Source: Drosophila miranda (Eukaryota > Arthropoda > Insecta > Diptera > Drosophilidae). From it: DNA of 64,000 nucleotides. Where the stretch lies: the NCBI RefSeq assembly GCF_003369915.1, contig NC_046677.1, forward strand, positions 25,128,913 to 25,192,912, in the 5' to 3' direction. The position numbers were made by a program, and so were the translations under genes. This document shows, one piece after another, positions 24,991 to 35,376 of this stretch. Within the stretch, counting starts at the first letter, position 1. Every line of letters begins with the position of its first letter. The notes under the pieces are model-generated. The model saw nothing but the letters and a program-made list of their open reading frames with translations, was not told the origin of the DNA and searched no databases.

Positions 24991-25508
24991 ATCTATCCCG
25001 AAATAGATTCTGTGAACTGCCGGAAGAGGTGACAACGTTCGCTTTTCTGGAGACGCTGCTGCTCTACCACAACACGATCCGCAGCATACCGGAGTCGGTG
25101 AAGCAGCTCTCCTCGCTGACCTATCTGGATCTGCGCAGCAATCAGCTGTCTTCGCTGCCACGCGAGATCTGCTTCCTGCCGCTGCAAGTGCTGCTCGTGT
25201 CCAACAATCGCCTGGTCTCGCTGCCCGACGAACTGGGACGCCTGGATCAGACCCTCACCGACCTGGATGCCTCCTACAATCAGCTGTCGGCCCTGCCGGC
25301 CCGTCTGGGGGAACTGCGAACACTGCGCTCGCTGTCGCTAAGGAGCAACCAGCTGATGTATCTGCCCCGAGAGCTGACGTGCCTCAGCCTGGTGTCGCTG
25401 GATGTGAGCAACAATCGGATCGCCAGCCTGCCGCTGGAGATACGACACATGAGCACTCTGGTGGAGCTGCAGCTGGAGAACAATCCCCTGACCTCGCCCC
25501 CAGCCAGT
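24991..25508 (+). CDS. Lrch: Lrch exon 2, leucine-rich repeat domain
   Basis: Encodes about eight consecutive LRRs of the short LxxLxLxxNxLxxLP type. Examples are LTYLDLRSNQLSSLP, LTDLDASYNQLSALP, LRSLSLRSNQLMYLP and LVSLDVSNNRIASLP. The repeats form the protein-interaction solenoid of LRCH. The first codon is completed across the intron (g + at = Asp). The donor cagt/gtaagt leaves phase 0. GC content rises sharply against the flanking introns, as expected for coding sequence. Confidence 0.92.
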
Positions 25509-25577
25509 GTAAGTAGAACATAGGATATATCCTTCCAGGAGTGCGTTTAATCCAAAGCCAAATTCATCCGTTTATAG

Positions 25578-26152
25578 CTCTGCATGAGGGGCCTGGTGCA
25601 TGTGTTCAAGTTTCTGGAGACGCAGGCCACCAAAGACGAGAAGGGCTCCCGATCGGGTGGGAATTACGATGGCTATACCACGCTGCGGCGTGCCCCGCGC
25701 CACAATTCGAGCGGCAATGTCCTGGAGGCCAGCACCAACAGCAGCAGCAATCAGCGGCGGCATCAGATTGACTCCGGGTACAGCACCAGCGATGGCCTGG
25801 ACAAGCGCTGGTCGCACGACAATCCGCCCAAGTCCAAGACAGACTCCCCCCTGCACTGCTCGATGGCCGCCACCCTGCCGCGGGCCGTGGCACCCAGCGC
25901 CATTCACATGCATGCCGATCTGATGGACGCCTCGCTCACGTCCAGCACCAGCACCATTGTCGATGAGAGCCTCACCCTCAGTCCCACGAGCTCGCCCTGC
26001 AAGCTCAGCTACGCGCACTCGAACAGCTCCAGCAATGGCTCGTCGCCGGACCAGGACGAGGACCTCATGATGGACCAGGACCCCCAGGAACGGTCACTCC
26101 ATGCCAGCAATGGCAAGTCCAGCAAGAGCCTCAACAACATTCAGACCTACAA
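25578..26152 (+). CDS. Lrch: Lrch exon 3, linker region
   Basis: It starts LCMRGLVHVFKFLETQA, the conserved capping helix after the LRRs that is also present in vertebrate LRCH proteins. About 170 residues of Ser/Asn/Asp-rich disordered linker follow, including an acidic SSPDQDEDLMMDQDP stretch and ending SKSLNNIQTYK. The acceptor is tttatag/ctc. The donor aa/gtgagt leaves phase 2, which the next exon completes as Lys. Confidence 0.88.
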
Positions 26153-26789
26153 GTGAGTGTGCAGGCAGCGATTCGGATTGATTTAGCATTACCCCCATAA
26201 AGTGGAGTAATAACTCCTCTTCTGTCTTGACTTTTAAGTCCATACAGTGCTCCGTTCGGTCTATAGTTCCTAGAAACATAGTCTTTAAGTCTTTTGAAAT
26301 CTTTTTTAAATTAACGCTTAATCCAAATTTGTGCTAGGAGGAGTCTTGAGCTGGAAACAGCAGACTAGGCAGGGGAAGATATTCGTATAGGATAGTCTGT
26401 CACGGACCTACCTAGTAGCCTATGGGCCTGGTAGGTTCATCATTCAGACTATGTCTAGAGGGCGAAGAGACTGATAGCCAGATAGCAGAAGAGATACACT
26501 CATCTACAAAGAGAGAGCTCTAAAACCAGGGAACATTATTGGATCATCCTGTAAAATAATGTGCCATAATTCACTGATAGATGGTGTATTTTGTTATTAC
26601 ATACTCGGTTCGAAAGCGATCACCAGTTGCGTCACCGGGCATGCCCTTTTTCCCTTCTCGGTCCGTCTCGAGTTGAACAATTTTTCCAGTTATGCACACC
26701 CAATGCATCTTAGCGAGGGATAATAATATCCTAATATTTTGTTTTTCTTGTAAATTTTAAACTAAATTGTGTCCGAATCTTTCACACAG
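26153..26789 (+). other. Lrch intron 3
   Basis: 637-bp intron between linker and CH exons. No additional feature seen. Confidence 0.7.
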
Positions 26790-27630
26790 GGAATATAAAG
26801 AGGCGCTGAAACAGCAGCGCAACCAGGAGATCAGTGTCTACAAGCAGAAACATCCGAATGCCAATCACAGTCCCAATGATGACGATGAGGATCAATCGCC
26901 ACCAGCGCTCAATCCGCATCCAACAGCTGGCCTGATCAACGGCGGCTCCAGCACACTGCCAAAGTCCATAATGAAACAATCGAGTCTGAATAGCAACCAA
27001 AATGGTCACAACGGAAATGGAAACGGGAATGGGAATGGAGTCGATGACGTTATTATACCAAAGAAACCCATACAGAAGGTGATACCCTCGCGGAATACGG
27101 AGATAAAGTCTGCATCGCCATCGGGAAACTCCAATGCCGCCGCCTCCGCTGATTGTCTGGGCTACGTGAAGCCCCAGAGTCCCATGAAGAACGGCACAAA
27201 CAAATTCAATACGTCCAATGGTGGGGGAGGAGCCACATCTACATCGGGAACCGCCAGCACCACGAGTGTCACCATCAAATCCCCAGTGAGCACCGTCACC
27301 AAGCTGGGCACGGTGAAGACCCATCGCTCGGTTACATGGAACCATGACATACCCGCCGAGAAGCTGAGCTTTACGATGCGTCGGGAGTTTGATCGCCAGC
27401 GTGAGGAAACCGAATTGATGTCCCAGTTAAGGAGTGTACGTATTGGGGAATCGACCCTTAAACGATATTCAATAAACAAAACCTTCCTACAGATCATTGA
27501 AACACGGCTGAAGATGACGCTGCCCGTGGATATAGCCTCGGCCTTGACCGACGGCGTTATTCTATGCCATTTGGCCAACTATGTGCGTCCCCGTTCAGTG
27601 GCCAGCATCCATGTGCCGTCGCCTGGTGTG
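26790..27630 (+). CDS. Lrch: Lrch exon 4, linker and start of the CH domain
   Basis: After EYKEALKQQRNQEISVYKQK come about 140 disordered residues with an NGNGNGNG run and SPM/KSPV proline-directed sites. They are followed by the calponin-homology domain start: TFLQIIETRLKMTLP, then VDIASALTDGVILCHLANYVRPRSV, the conserved CH core. The exon ends VPSPGV at donor gtg/gtgagt, phase 0. The tandem duplication breakpoint falls inside this exon at 27193, so only its 3' 438 bp are repeated in copy 2. Confidence 0.92.
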
Positions 27631-27703
27631 GTGAGTGATAATAAAGGATGAGGAGGACTCGTATCTCTTAATGTGTTAGCTAATTGTCTGTACTTCCTTG
27701 CAG

Positions 27704-27781
27704 AACAAGCTGACCATGGCTAGATGTCGGCGGAATGTGGACAACTTCTTGGAGGCCTGCCGTCGCATTGGCGTAGATGAG
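27704..27781 (+). CDS. Lrch: Lrch exon 5, CH domain middle (26 aa)
   Basis: A 78-bp phase 0-0 exon encoding NKLTMARCRRNVDNFLEACR and then RIGVDE. It matches the vertebrate LRCH CH segment (KLSLAKCRRNVENFL-type). The acceptor is cttgcag/aac and the donor gag/gtgcgt. Because both boundaries are phase 0, it can join exon A, exon B, or their copy-2 counterparts without a frame change. Confidence 0.92.
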
Positions 27782-28464
27782 GTGCGTAGATGAGACCCAT
27801 GACCCCGCCATAAGACAAGTTCCCTGTGTTCTTTCGTAGTACAGTGCGTTTCCAAGCTATGAGATCACCTAATGATAGGGAATAAACCTTAGGAAAGCTA
27901 AAGAAATTATAAGAGAGAATTACTCAAACTCAGAAAATTCATTTAAATAATGGAAATATTCGCCAAATGCAATCCGAATAGAACATTATCCATGCGAAAC
28001 TTGTAAATGGGATACAAAATTAGGATGTCAGTCAATTTATGTCATAAGGGATTATATTAGTTGAAAGAATACTATACATACAGTATACACAAATAACTGA
28101 TTCAATCGGTTGTATTTATTTATTGTGATTTATTTTTGAATAATTGTATAATATGGACATTCAATCGGGGAAATTGGGTTCGCCAACCAATACGTGGTCC
28201 AAAGACAAAACATTGTAGCTGGATTTTATATCGTTAGACCCTTGGTTCCTCCAAAGATAAACATGTTGACTGATATACGAATCTTAACCCTCCTGTCGCG
28301 AAGAGATGGAGATCTGATGAAATCCTAATATTTGAAGTTTGTAAGACGATTATTATTATTATTATACAAACTATACGATTACATACCATATTTAGGTTCA
28401 TTCTATTCAGTCATTTGAGTAGTGCTATTCACTAAAGAGCACACACCGCGCCACTCCGTGCGCA
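27782..28464 (+). other. Lrch intronic DNA upstream of the nested ORF
   Basis: AT-rich. Compared with copy 2 it has two extra segments near 28220-28325. A TCAGTC initiator-like site lies at 28407-28412, 57 bp before the nested ATG. There is no clear TATA box. Confidence 0.5.
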
Positions 28465-29241
28465 ATGTATTCGAACGGACCCGATATGCAACTCGATCGA
28501 CGCATAATTATACTGAAGCGATCAACAATAACAGACAACGAACCAACTGTAGTGGAGCAAGGGCACCAGAATGAGGCAGCTGCCGCCATCCAATCATCGG
28601 ATGTGGCCTCCACCCACGAGAATTTTGCGCAAGGATCCGAAAATGTACACATGAAAAAAAATACTATAAATTTGGCAAAAATGACAGTAAGCAGTATAAC
28701 AGTATCCACAATGAGGTCCGGAGGCGATAGTCAGGGTGCCCAGAGTGCCACAGCAAAGCAGCAGCACACAATGTTGCCTAAAACTACGGCCCCATTGAAG
28801 GGTATCCTCGTTAGGAGTGGCAACCAGAACCCTTATCCACTGAAGAAGATTTCAAATGCCGGCCCCACTGACTCACAGAGTTCTGTGCCACTGCAATCGA
28901 ATCCAGATGCCAACATACCAATTTTAAAAAGATGTCAAGACTCCGATGGGAATGGTTCTGTTCTGAGCAGGTTGAATAATTCTTCCCCACTAAACGATAA
29001 TCCAGATGTCGGTCCACAGCTAAGGACGATTTTAAAAAGATGTGGCAGCTCTGATAAGAAAGGATCATCTGCACCGAAAAAGACTCCAGAAGCCAGTCCG
29101 AGTCCGGGTCTATCAAAGAAATCTTCCCAACTGATAAAGACTCCAATTTTGATAAGATGTGGTGGCTCTGATGAGACTAAAACTGAGCGCAGTCCTTTGC
29201 CAAAGACGAATCTATTCCTCATTCATATGTATATTTTGTAG
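28465..29241 (+). CDS. Nested intronless gene, 258 aa, with repeated I-L-K-R motifs (copy 1)
   Basis: A single uninterrupted 258-codon ORF on the same strand as Lrch, between exon 5 and exon A. The product is hydrophilic and Ser/Pro/Lys-rich, with no signal peptide or membrane segment. It carries one N-terminal RRIIILKRS (12-20) and then four spaced copies of the same motif: GILVRSG (113-119), PILKRCQDSD (152-161), TILKRCGSSD (188-197) and PILIRCGGSD (227-236), about 36-39 residues apart. The motif resembles the core of SUZ-type RNA-binding segments (RILKRP-like), but that is only a resemblance. An initiator-like TCAGTC lies 57 bp upstream. I do not recognise the gene. It could be a retrogene, a new gene or an unannotated Lrch exon. 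Confidence 0.65.
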   Translation: MYSNGPDMQLDRRIIILKRSTITDNEPTVVEQGHQNEAAAAIQSSDVASTHENFAQGSENVHMKKNTINLAKMTVSSITVSTMRSGGDSQGAQSATAKQQHTMLPKTTAPLKGILVRSGNQNPYPLKKISNAGPTDSQSSVPLQSNPDANIPILKRCQDSDGNGSVLSRLNNSSPLNDNPDVGPQLRTILKRCGSSDKKGSSAPKKTPEASPSPGLSKKSSQLIKTPILIRCGGSDETKTERSPLPKTNLFLIHMYIL

Positions 29242-29460
29242 CCGCGCCAACTGACTCTCATCTTGTTCAAACTGTCTTGTAAAACTGTCTTGAAGCTTCG
29301 AAACGCTCTGTACTACAAGTCCTATTATATATATATTTATTTCCTAGCCTGTGTATATGTTTTGTAGAGTTGTAACTGTAGAATCAAGGCTAACGGTGTC
29401 TTTTCCAATGAATGAAATTAATGTAGTTTAGTTTTTAAGAAAAACCCTTCCTACCCCACC

Positions 29461-29524
29461 ACACACCCCCCCCCCCCCACACACACACACACAAGTACAC
29501 TCTACACACACACACACCCACACA
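29461..29524. repeat. Poly-C and CA microsatellite before exon A
   Basis: About twelve C followed by (CA)n blocks and an agtacactct spacer. Copy 2 has an additional CA-spacer-CA unit here, so this tract length differs between the duplicates. Confidence 0.9.
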
Positions 29525-29576
29525 TTGAAAAAACAAAAACTGATGCATAAAACTCTGTTATTGGTGTTGGTTGCAG

Positions 29577-30689
29577 GAGTTGATTTGCTCCTGTGAAGAT
29601 GTTGTGCCACAAATTGAACAACAATTGCCACGCGCTGACGATGACTATGATGCTGATGTATATGTCAATAATGATGATGGCATCAACGGCAGCAGCAACA
29701 ACCACAACAACAGCTATAACAACAATCATAATAATGATGTTGCTTGCGCTGGCCGAGTGCCAAACGCATTGGCCCTACTGCACACAGTGTCCGCTCTGAT
29801 TGCCTTGGATGCGAATCCACATCATCAGCAGCACATACAGCAAGAGCTGCACCAGAGACTGCAACAGTTGAAGCATCAATCGGTTGTTGTTGTGCAACAG
29901 AAAGAGCAGCAGCAGCAGCAACCAGAGCAAGAGCAAGAGCAAGAGCAATTAACTGAGACAACCTGCAGCCAACAGCAAGAACAGATGTTGCAGCAACAAC
30001 AACAACAGCTAGACCATGTTTTATATGAGAATTGTGAGATAATCAATGGCAAAGAAGCTAATGCTAATGATGATGTTGATGATGATGTGGTGGGGATCCA
30101 TCAAGTGGCCAGGCAGCAGCAACAGCAGCAGCATCTGATGGCAGTGGGGCAAATGCTGCGCACGGCCAAGCAGAAGACCTTCGAGAAGATCAAGCACAAT
30201 CTGCTCAGCGCCCATGGCCAGCACACCTTCCAGAGCAGGAGCAACAGCAGCAACAATAACAATCGCACATTGCACACCATCGTGGAGAGCGAACATGATG
30301 TGGCCACCGCTGGACCGGCTGGTCACTATCACCTCATCGACGAGAAGCAGAAGCAGCAGCAGTCCAAGTCGGAGGAGTCCAAGGATCTGGCAGCAGTCCC
30401 CGTTCCAGTCTCCGCTGCCGCAGCCAAGGAAGCCATCAGCAGGCGGATAGAGTTCTTCGAACAGCAGAGGAATGGCAAGCCCCAGGTGGAGGTCTTCAGC
30501 ATCTATCGCATCGGAGAGGACAAACAGCAGCAGGAGCAGCTACAGCTGCAGCAGAAGAAACTCAAGTCCAAGGACAACGAAGCAGGAACTTCGTTGCTCA
30601 AGCACGATTCGCACACCCTGACAGTGGTCCTGTCGTGCGTCTTCATAACCACCTTCCTTTGGCTTGTCTTCTTCCCGCTGCCTGGCTAA
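29577..30689 (+). CDS. Lrch: Lrch terminal exon A (membrane-anchored isoform)
   Basis: A 370-residue terminal exon read from acceptor ggttgcag/gag, in phase with exon 5 (GVDE-ELICSC). It begins like exon B (ELICSCEDVV) and, after an Asn/Asp-rich insert, has RVPNALALLHTVSALIAL, which I read as the last CH helix. PolyQ and QE tracts follow, then a coiled-coil-like KEAISRRIEFFEQQ, and finally a hydrophobic C-terminus (TVVLSCVFITTFLWLVFFPLPG) that would act as a tail anchor, as in vertebrate LRCH3/4. The stop is TAA at 30687-30689. I see no AATAAA close downstream. Confidence 0.85.
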   Translation, partial: ELICSCEDVVPQIEQQLPRADDDYDADVYVNNDDGINGSSNNHNNSYNNNHNNDVACAGRVPNALALLHTVSALIALDANPHHQQHIQQELHQRLQQLKHQSVVVVQQKEQQQQQPEQEQEQEQLTETTCSQQQEQMLQQQQQQLDHVLYENCEIINGKEANANDDVDDDVVGIHQVARQQQQQQHLMAVGQMLRTAKQKTFEKIKHNLLSAHGQHTFQSRSNSSNNNNRTLHTIVESEHDVATAGPAGHYHLIDEKQKQQQSKSEESKDLAAVPVPVSAAAAKEAISRRIEFFEQQRNGKPQVEVFSIYRIGEDKQQQEQLQLQQKKLKSKDNEAGTSLLKHDSHTLTVVLSCVFITTFLWLVFFPLPG

Positions 30690-33417
30690 CAATCACCCGC
30701 CTAAACAGCTTAATTTATTTGCCTTGATTTTGCCCGTACATTTAAGATCTAAGACAGAGCGCGCTTTGCCGCTTAGCAACTTGGTAGTGAGTTCTTGAGG
30801 CTGCTTTCTGTTTACCCCCACAGCTTTTGTATGTTTAAGTCGAAGCTTTTACAACATTACGATGTATTTCTACTAGAACTAAGTCTATTTAAGGAAAACC
30901 CCCCCAAAAACAGGAAACTTTTGAGGCATTTAATTGAGAGACAACCCAAAGACTTTGAAATTGTATTCTTTGAGTCGTGAGGGGCATACACAATTGAGGT
31001 ATCGACTGGACACTTTGATCTGTTGAGGTCTATTCACTAATGGGTTATACAAAAATAACCGAAAGCTTAAGTTCCGTGAAACACTCTTTGAATGAAGTTT
31101 ATGTTCCTTTGAAACAATCTCTTTTGTACTTAATTTTATTTAGTTTTAGCAGAAGATCCACACTGGGATCGTTTAGAAAAACAGAATATAGAATTACTGA
31201 ATACGTAATACCTGAAGCTATCCTATAATTTTCCTTAGTTGTATGTATCTCTCCTTAAAACTTTGAAACTTTCAAACTTTGAAAGATCCATAAGAAAGCA
31301 TTAATGGATTCAATTATAGGATTATTAAGAAGTACTGAAATGTATTTCCCACAATTAAAATAGGACACAAAATAGATAATACCTGATGCTATCCTATCTA
31401 TCATTTCCTTTGTTTTATGGTAGATCTAGTTTATATTGTGAATAGAATGATAAGGATGTTGTATCAGATCTGAAACTCACTCACTTTTTATTTCCGCAGA
31501 ATAGCAGAAGAATATTTAGGGTTGTACTATTTTTACCTGACTATAGCCAACGTTAAGATCTTTCCTTTAATTTACTTTAAACTAACAGGAAGAAAAGTTG
31601 TGTATGCCCCTTGCAGTAACTTTATAGATACCCACAAACAAACAAACAAACAAACAAAAACCCACATATTCCTAGTTCATGTCTTAGTGATCATTGAACT
31701 CTAAATTGATTTAAGAACTATACAATCATTCGAAATTTTCATTTGCCTAGACACGCGTTCGAGGCGTGAACTGAACTGAAATCTTAAAATACGCTTCACT
31801 TCATTAGATATACACTTATATGCATACCACATATACCATATATAGATCATGCAACGAAATTAAACTTGATTAAGTTCCACTTTGGCAAAAGACAAATGAA
31901 AAACCCCTAAGAAAATCTAAAATTGTGCATAGCTATAGTTAGGTTATACCATAAATAAGAGTTATCCATAGTTGTAGACGCAAAGAAACGGTTGGATGGT
32001 AAAGAACGGGTATTGTTACAGTTTGGAGAGCGACGAAGGCTCTAGTAGCCCTGCCAGTACTGAGCTACTGGCTGGAGTTGGAAGTTGTATGGTTTTACTT
32101 GAAGCAGGGACACACAAAATAGTTGTAGAAAAGCGTGAAATAGTTATAGAATGAAGCGATTAATCAATAACCAACCAATGTACCAATTTCAAACCCTGAA
32201 TGGCCCAAGAACCATCTTAGAAATAACAGAAAGTTTACCAAATCAGATACGATATATAGAAGTTATATAGAAGTTGTTCGAAGGCGCACAAGAGAATAGA
32301 GAAATCATTCAAGCTGGTTGCCTCTCATTTTGAAATGAAATGAACTCCATAAAGAGAAAACCATCACATATAGAATAACACTTAAACAGAAGAAGAATCA
32401 GAAAATAGTGCCTTTGACTGGAGATCGACGACAGTCTGTTCTGTCTGTAACTATCATAACTATAGCTATATCGTATCCACCTGGATCTATGGCAGTCTTT
32501 TTCCTTCTCAAAAGCAATAATTCAAATGAAAAACTTCAAAGAACTGAACGCTTTTCTCCATCAAATATGATTTACTATAACTATGTTAAAGGAAAAACTA
32601 ATATAATCTTCAATTTGTGCTAATTACATTCCTAACATTGTAAATTAACATTAACAATTATTTATTTAAATTAAACTTGTGGAAAAAATCTCGATGAAGA
32701 AGTAAATTGAAAGCTAATCAAATTTCTACAAGAAGCACAATCTCTAACTCTCAGAAAAAACATATAATATATATATACTAAATCCAGATTTATATATTTT
32801 GTCTAACAAAATTATTAAAGGATATATGTAGAACCAGCATTGAGGCAGCTAAAAGAAATGCAAACCATAATCAGTCATTAATTTTTATAAACCAATATTT
32901 AACACACAAATACACAGATATACATTTATATATACAAAAACAAACATATATACATACAACCTGATTGTAGGGTTATGGTATTGCCATGGTTTTTTTTGCA
33001 AAAAACTCCAAAACGAAAAATTGTAGCCAAACATTTTTGTCTTACTTCCAAACCAAAAAAACAAGGAAACGAAGAAAATGCGAGCGAATGAAAACTGTTG
33101 CATTTATTATTAAGCACAAAACTGTCAGAACTAAGCGCTATTTAAAATCGTCAAATCAAAAAGCAAAATATATACGAACAAATTATGTACCAAAACTTTT
33201 CAAACGGTCTTCAGCAGTTTTACAGCCACTGTTGTGAGGGCACTTGTCGGTAAGCTAAGACACCAACCAAATGATGAGGGAATTTCCCTTAGCCAAGACA
33301 CGCTTCTCCTCCAGTGGCTGAACAACTGTGGATTTCTTTTGGCAAAAAACAAATATGCTTTAATTATTAAGATATTTTCATAAAAATTAACTTTAATTTG
33401 TGAATTATTTTTTGTAG
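30690..33417 (+). other. 3' UTR of exon A and intron before exon B
   Basis: AT-rich non-coding sequence. By eye there is no canonical AATAAA, though ATTAAA variants occur (near 31858 and 32813), so the exon A transcript end is unclear. Open frames of 60-83 codons here look fortuitous. An AAAC repeat lies near 31635. Confidence 0.55.
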
Positions 33418-33630
33418 AATCTCATTTGCTGCGCTGCCGATGTGTTGGAGGGGAAAGGTGCTGTCCAGGTGGCCATCACGGTCGGCGAACTCTTTCGGCT
33501 GCATGGCTCTGGTGCCGTTTGTGGTGCTAGCGGTGGCGGTGGCAGTGGCAACAGCAGCGGATCAGCCACACCAACCAAATCCCCAACTAGGATGACGCGT
33601 GCCACTATGTCGCCGACGCCGATGGCCTAG
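33418..33630 (+). CDS. Lrch: Lrch terminal exon B (soluble isoform, standard CH end)
   Basis: Read from acceptor tttttgtag/aat, in phase with exon 5 (GVDE-NLICCA). It encodes ADVLEGKGAVQVAITVGELF, the expected last helix of the LRCH-type CH domain, then a Gly/Ser-rich linker and TPTKSPTRMTR, ending at TAG 33628-33630 (70 residues). A second frame overlapping the end stays open to 33696 and looks more conserved-like than the Pro/Met end used here; see findings. Alternative to exon A. Confidence 0.85.
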   Translation, partial: NLICCAADVLEGKGAVQVAITVGELFRLHGSGAVCGASGGGGSGNSSGSATPTKSPTRMTRATMSPTPMA

Positions 33631-34787
33631 ACGGCGAGGAGGAGGTCCTGCTCACTGAAATGATGAAGTATTTCCGATCATCTACTTATGGATAGCTGAA
33701 GAAAAGGGTTTCCTGATGGCCGCCATACACATAGTTATAGATACACACACACTTAATTCATACATACATTATTTGAAACCCAAATGTGTGATGATTTGTT
33801 GATATTTCTCCCTCACTTATGTATTTTTCTAGGTTTGTAGTTTATTTATGTACATACACAACACGAAAACACTCACTCAAAAGAAAAACAAAAGGAAAAA
33901 ACCAAAAAAACACTCAACACAAACAAATTTTAAATGAATTTCAGTATTTGAAATTGTAGAAGTCACAAGTTATTTATTCGAGTTTCGTTTTGTTGTTTGA
34001 GAGCCATAGCTAGGGTCTAGCAAGCACTGAAAATGTGTTCTAATCTGTTATACTTTCTTTGTCATACCACATACATACATATACGAATTTTTTGGCCAAA
34101 ATTTCGACTAGCGATTGAATAGCATACTGAATACTGTTTTAAGTATATCCCACATACGAACACATCCAAATATAAAGATATATGTATCGGGTATATATAT
34201 GCATACATACATATATTGTGACTAATCTTATAGCATATTTATTATGTAGCTTAGCTGTAGACCTACGATTAACTGTGGTACATCTTTTCTACCAGCTCCG
34301 CATCATTTATACGAATCGAATTGTATTAGACACATAAGTCTTCGATTAAACGAGTACACATCCATTATATATCAAATAAAAACTGAGAAATTGTCATACG
34401 TAAATGCTGTCGGTCCATAGGTTGTTTCTCTCTGGGTACCATTTTTATGGGATTATCATTATAGGTGGAATAGTCCTCTCTATCGTCCTTTCGTGAATTG
34501 GTGAACGGCCGGATGGTACTTCGTTTATGGGAAAAGAGAGATGTAACGGACGGTGCGGTATGGGAACAGCTGGAATATTTGCCATTAAGTGGAAACGATA
34601 GACGGAGTGCAGGAACATATTGTATAAGTGTAAAGTCGCGGCACGTGTTATTCTAATCCCAAAGTTTCAACTGGTTTTATTCACTTCTGGTGGTAGCTTG
34701 TTCAACAAAATTGGTATAAGAATTTTCAGATCTAAATGGAATACTATTTTATTAATACTTTGTTGCTCTATTTAGGTTCGATAGTCT
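33631..34787 (+). other. 3' UTR of exon B and downstream DNA to the duplication junction
   Basis: It holds the exon B 3' UTR, a polyadenylation signal at 34375-34380 and about 400 bp of further non-coding sequence up to the copy 1/copy 2 joint. Confidence 0.6.
34375..34380 (+). terminator. Polyadenylation signal AATAAA (Lrch, copy 1)
   Basis: Canonical AATAAA about 745 bp after the exon B stop, repeated in copy 2 at 48738-48743. Confidence 0.6.
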
Positions 34788-35225
34788 GGCACAAACAAAT
34801 TCAATACGTCCAATGGTGGGGGATGAGCCACATCTACATCGGGAACCGCCAGCACCACGAGTGTCCCCATCAAATCCCCAGTGAGCACCGTCACCAAGCT
34901 GGGCACGGTGAAGACCCATCGCTCGGTTACATGGAACCATGACATACCCGCCGAGAAGCTGAGCTTTACGATGCGTCGGGAGTTTGATCGCCAGCGTGAG
35001 GAAACCGAATTGATGTCGCAGTTAAGGAGTGTACGTATTGGGGAATCGATCCTTAAACGATATTCAATAAACAAAACCTTCCTACAGATCATTGAAACAC
35101 GGCTAAAGATGACGCTGCCCGTGGATATAGCCTCGGCCTTGACCGACGGCGTTATTCTATGCCATTTGGCCAACTATGTGCGTCCCCGTTCAGTGGCCAG
35201 CATCCATGTGCCGTCGCCTGGTGTG
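34788..35225 (+). pseudogene. Truncated Lrch exon 4 copy with in-frame stop
   Basis: The 3' 438 bp of exon 4 without its splice acceptor. In the Lrch frame, codon GGA became TGA at 34824-34826, so it cannot be read through. Other changes are Thr to Pro and Thr to Ile plus two silent ones. An AG at 34783-34784 would splice in phase 0 from exon 5, but translation would stop 13 codons later. The CH-coding part downstream of the stop is otherwise intact. Confidence 0.85.
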
Positions 35226-35298
35226 GTGAGTGATAATAAAGGATGAGGAGGACTCGTATCTCTTAATGTGTTAGCTAATTGTCTGTACTTCCTTGCAG

Positions 35299-35376
35299 AA
35301 CAAGCTGACCATGGCTAGATGTCGGCGGAATGTGGACAACTTCTTGGAGGCCTGCCGTCGCATTGGCGTAGATGAG
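35299..35376 (+). CDS. Lrch exon 5 copy 2
   Basis: An identical 78-bp exon with its acceptor (cttgcag) and donor (gag/gtgcgt) intact. Usable only if a transcript enters copy 2, for example by read-through from copy 1. Confidence 0.6.

Larger units (their letters stand above)
27193..34787 (+). repeat. Large tandem duplication, copy 1
   Basis: A 7,595-bp unit repeated directly as 34788-49158. It spans the 3' half of exon 4, exon 5, the nested ORF, terminal exons A and B, and about 0.4 kb past the polyadenylation signal. At the junction 34787/34788, unique sequence ending gatagtct is joined to ggcacaaac. The original right edge is seen again at 49158, and the original left edge at 27193. I see no microhomology at the joint. 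Confidence 0.9.

Noticed and set aside
26782..27345. 187-codon minus-strand frame opposite Lrch exon 4
   Set aside because: Antisense shadow of the CH exon; no domain.
29683..29961. Minus-strand 92-codon frame over exon A
   Set aside because: Shadow of the CAG/CAA-rich exon A; antisense of polyQ reads as Leu/Cys/Ala runs.
29595..30300. CAG/CAA repeats as a pathogenic-type expansion
   Set aside because: Interrupted polyQ tracts of ordinary length for fly proteins, identical in both copies.
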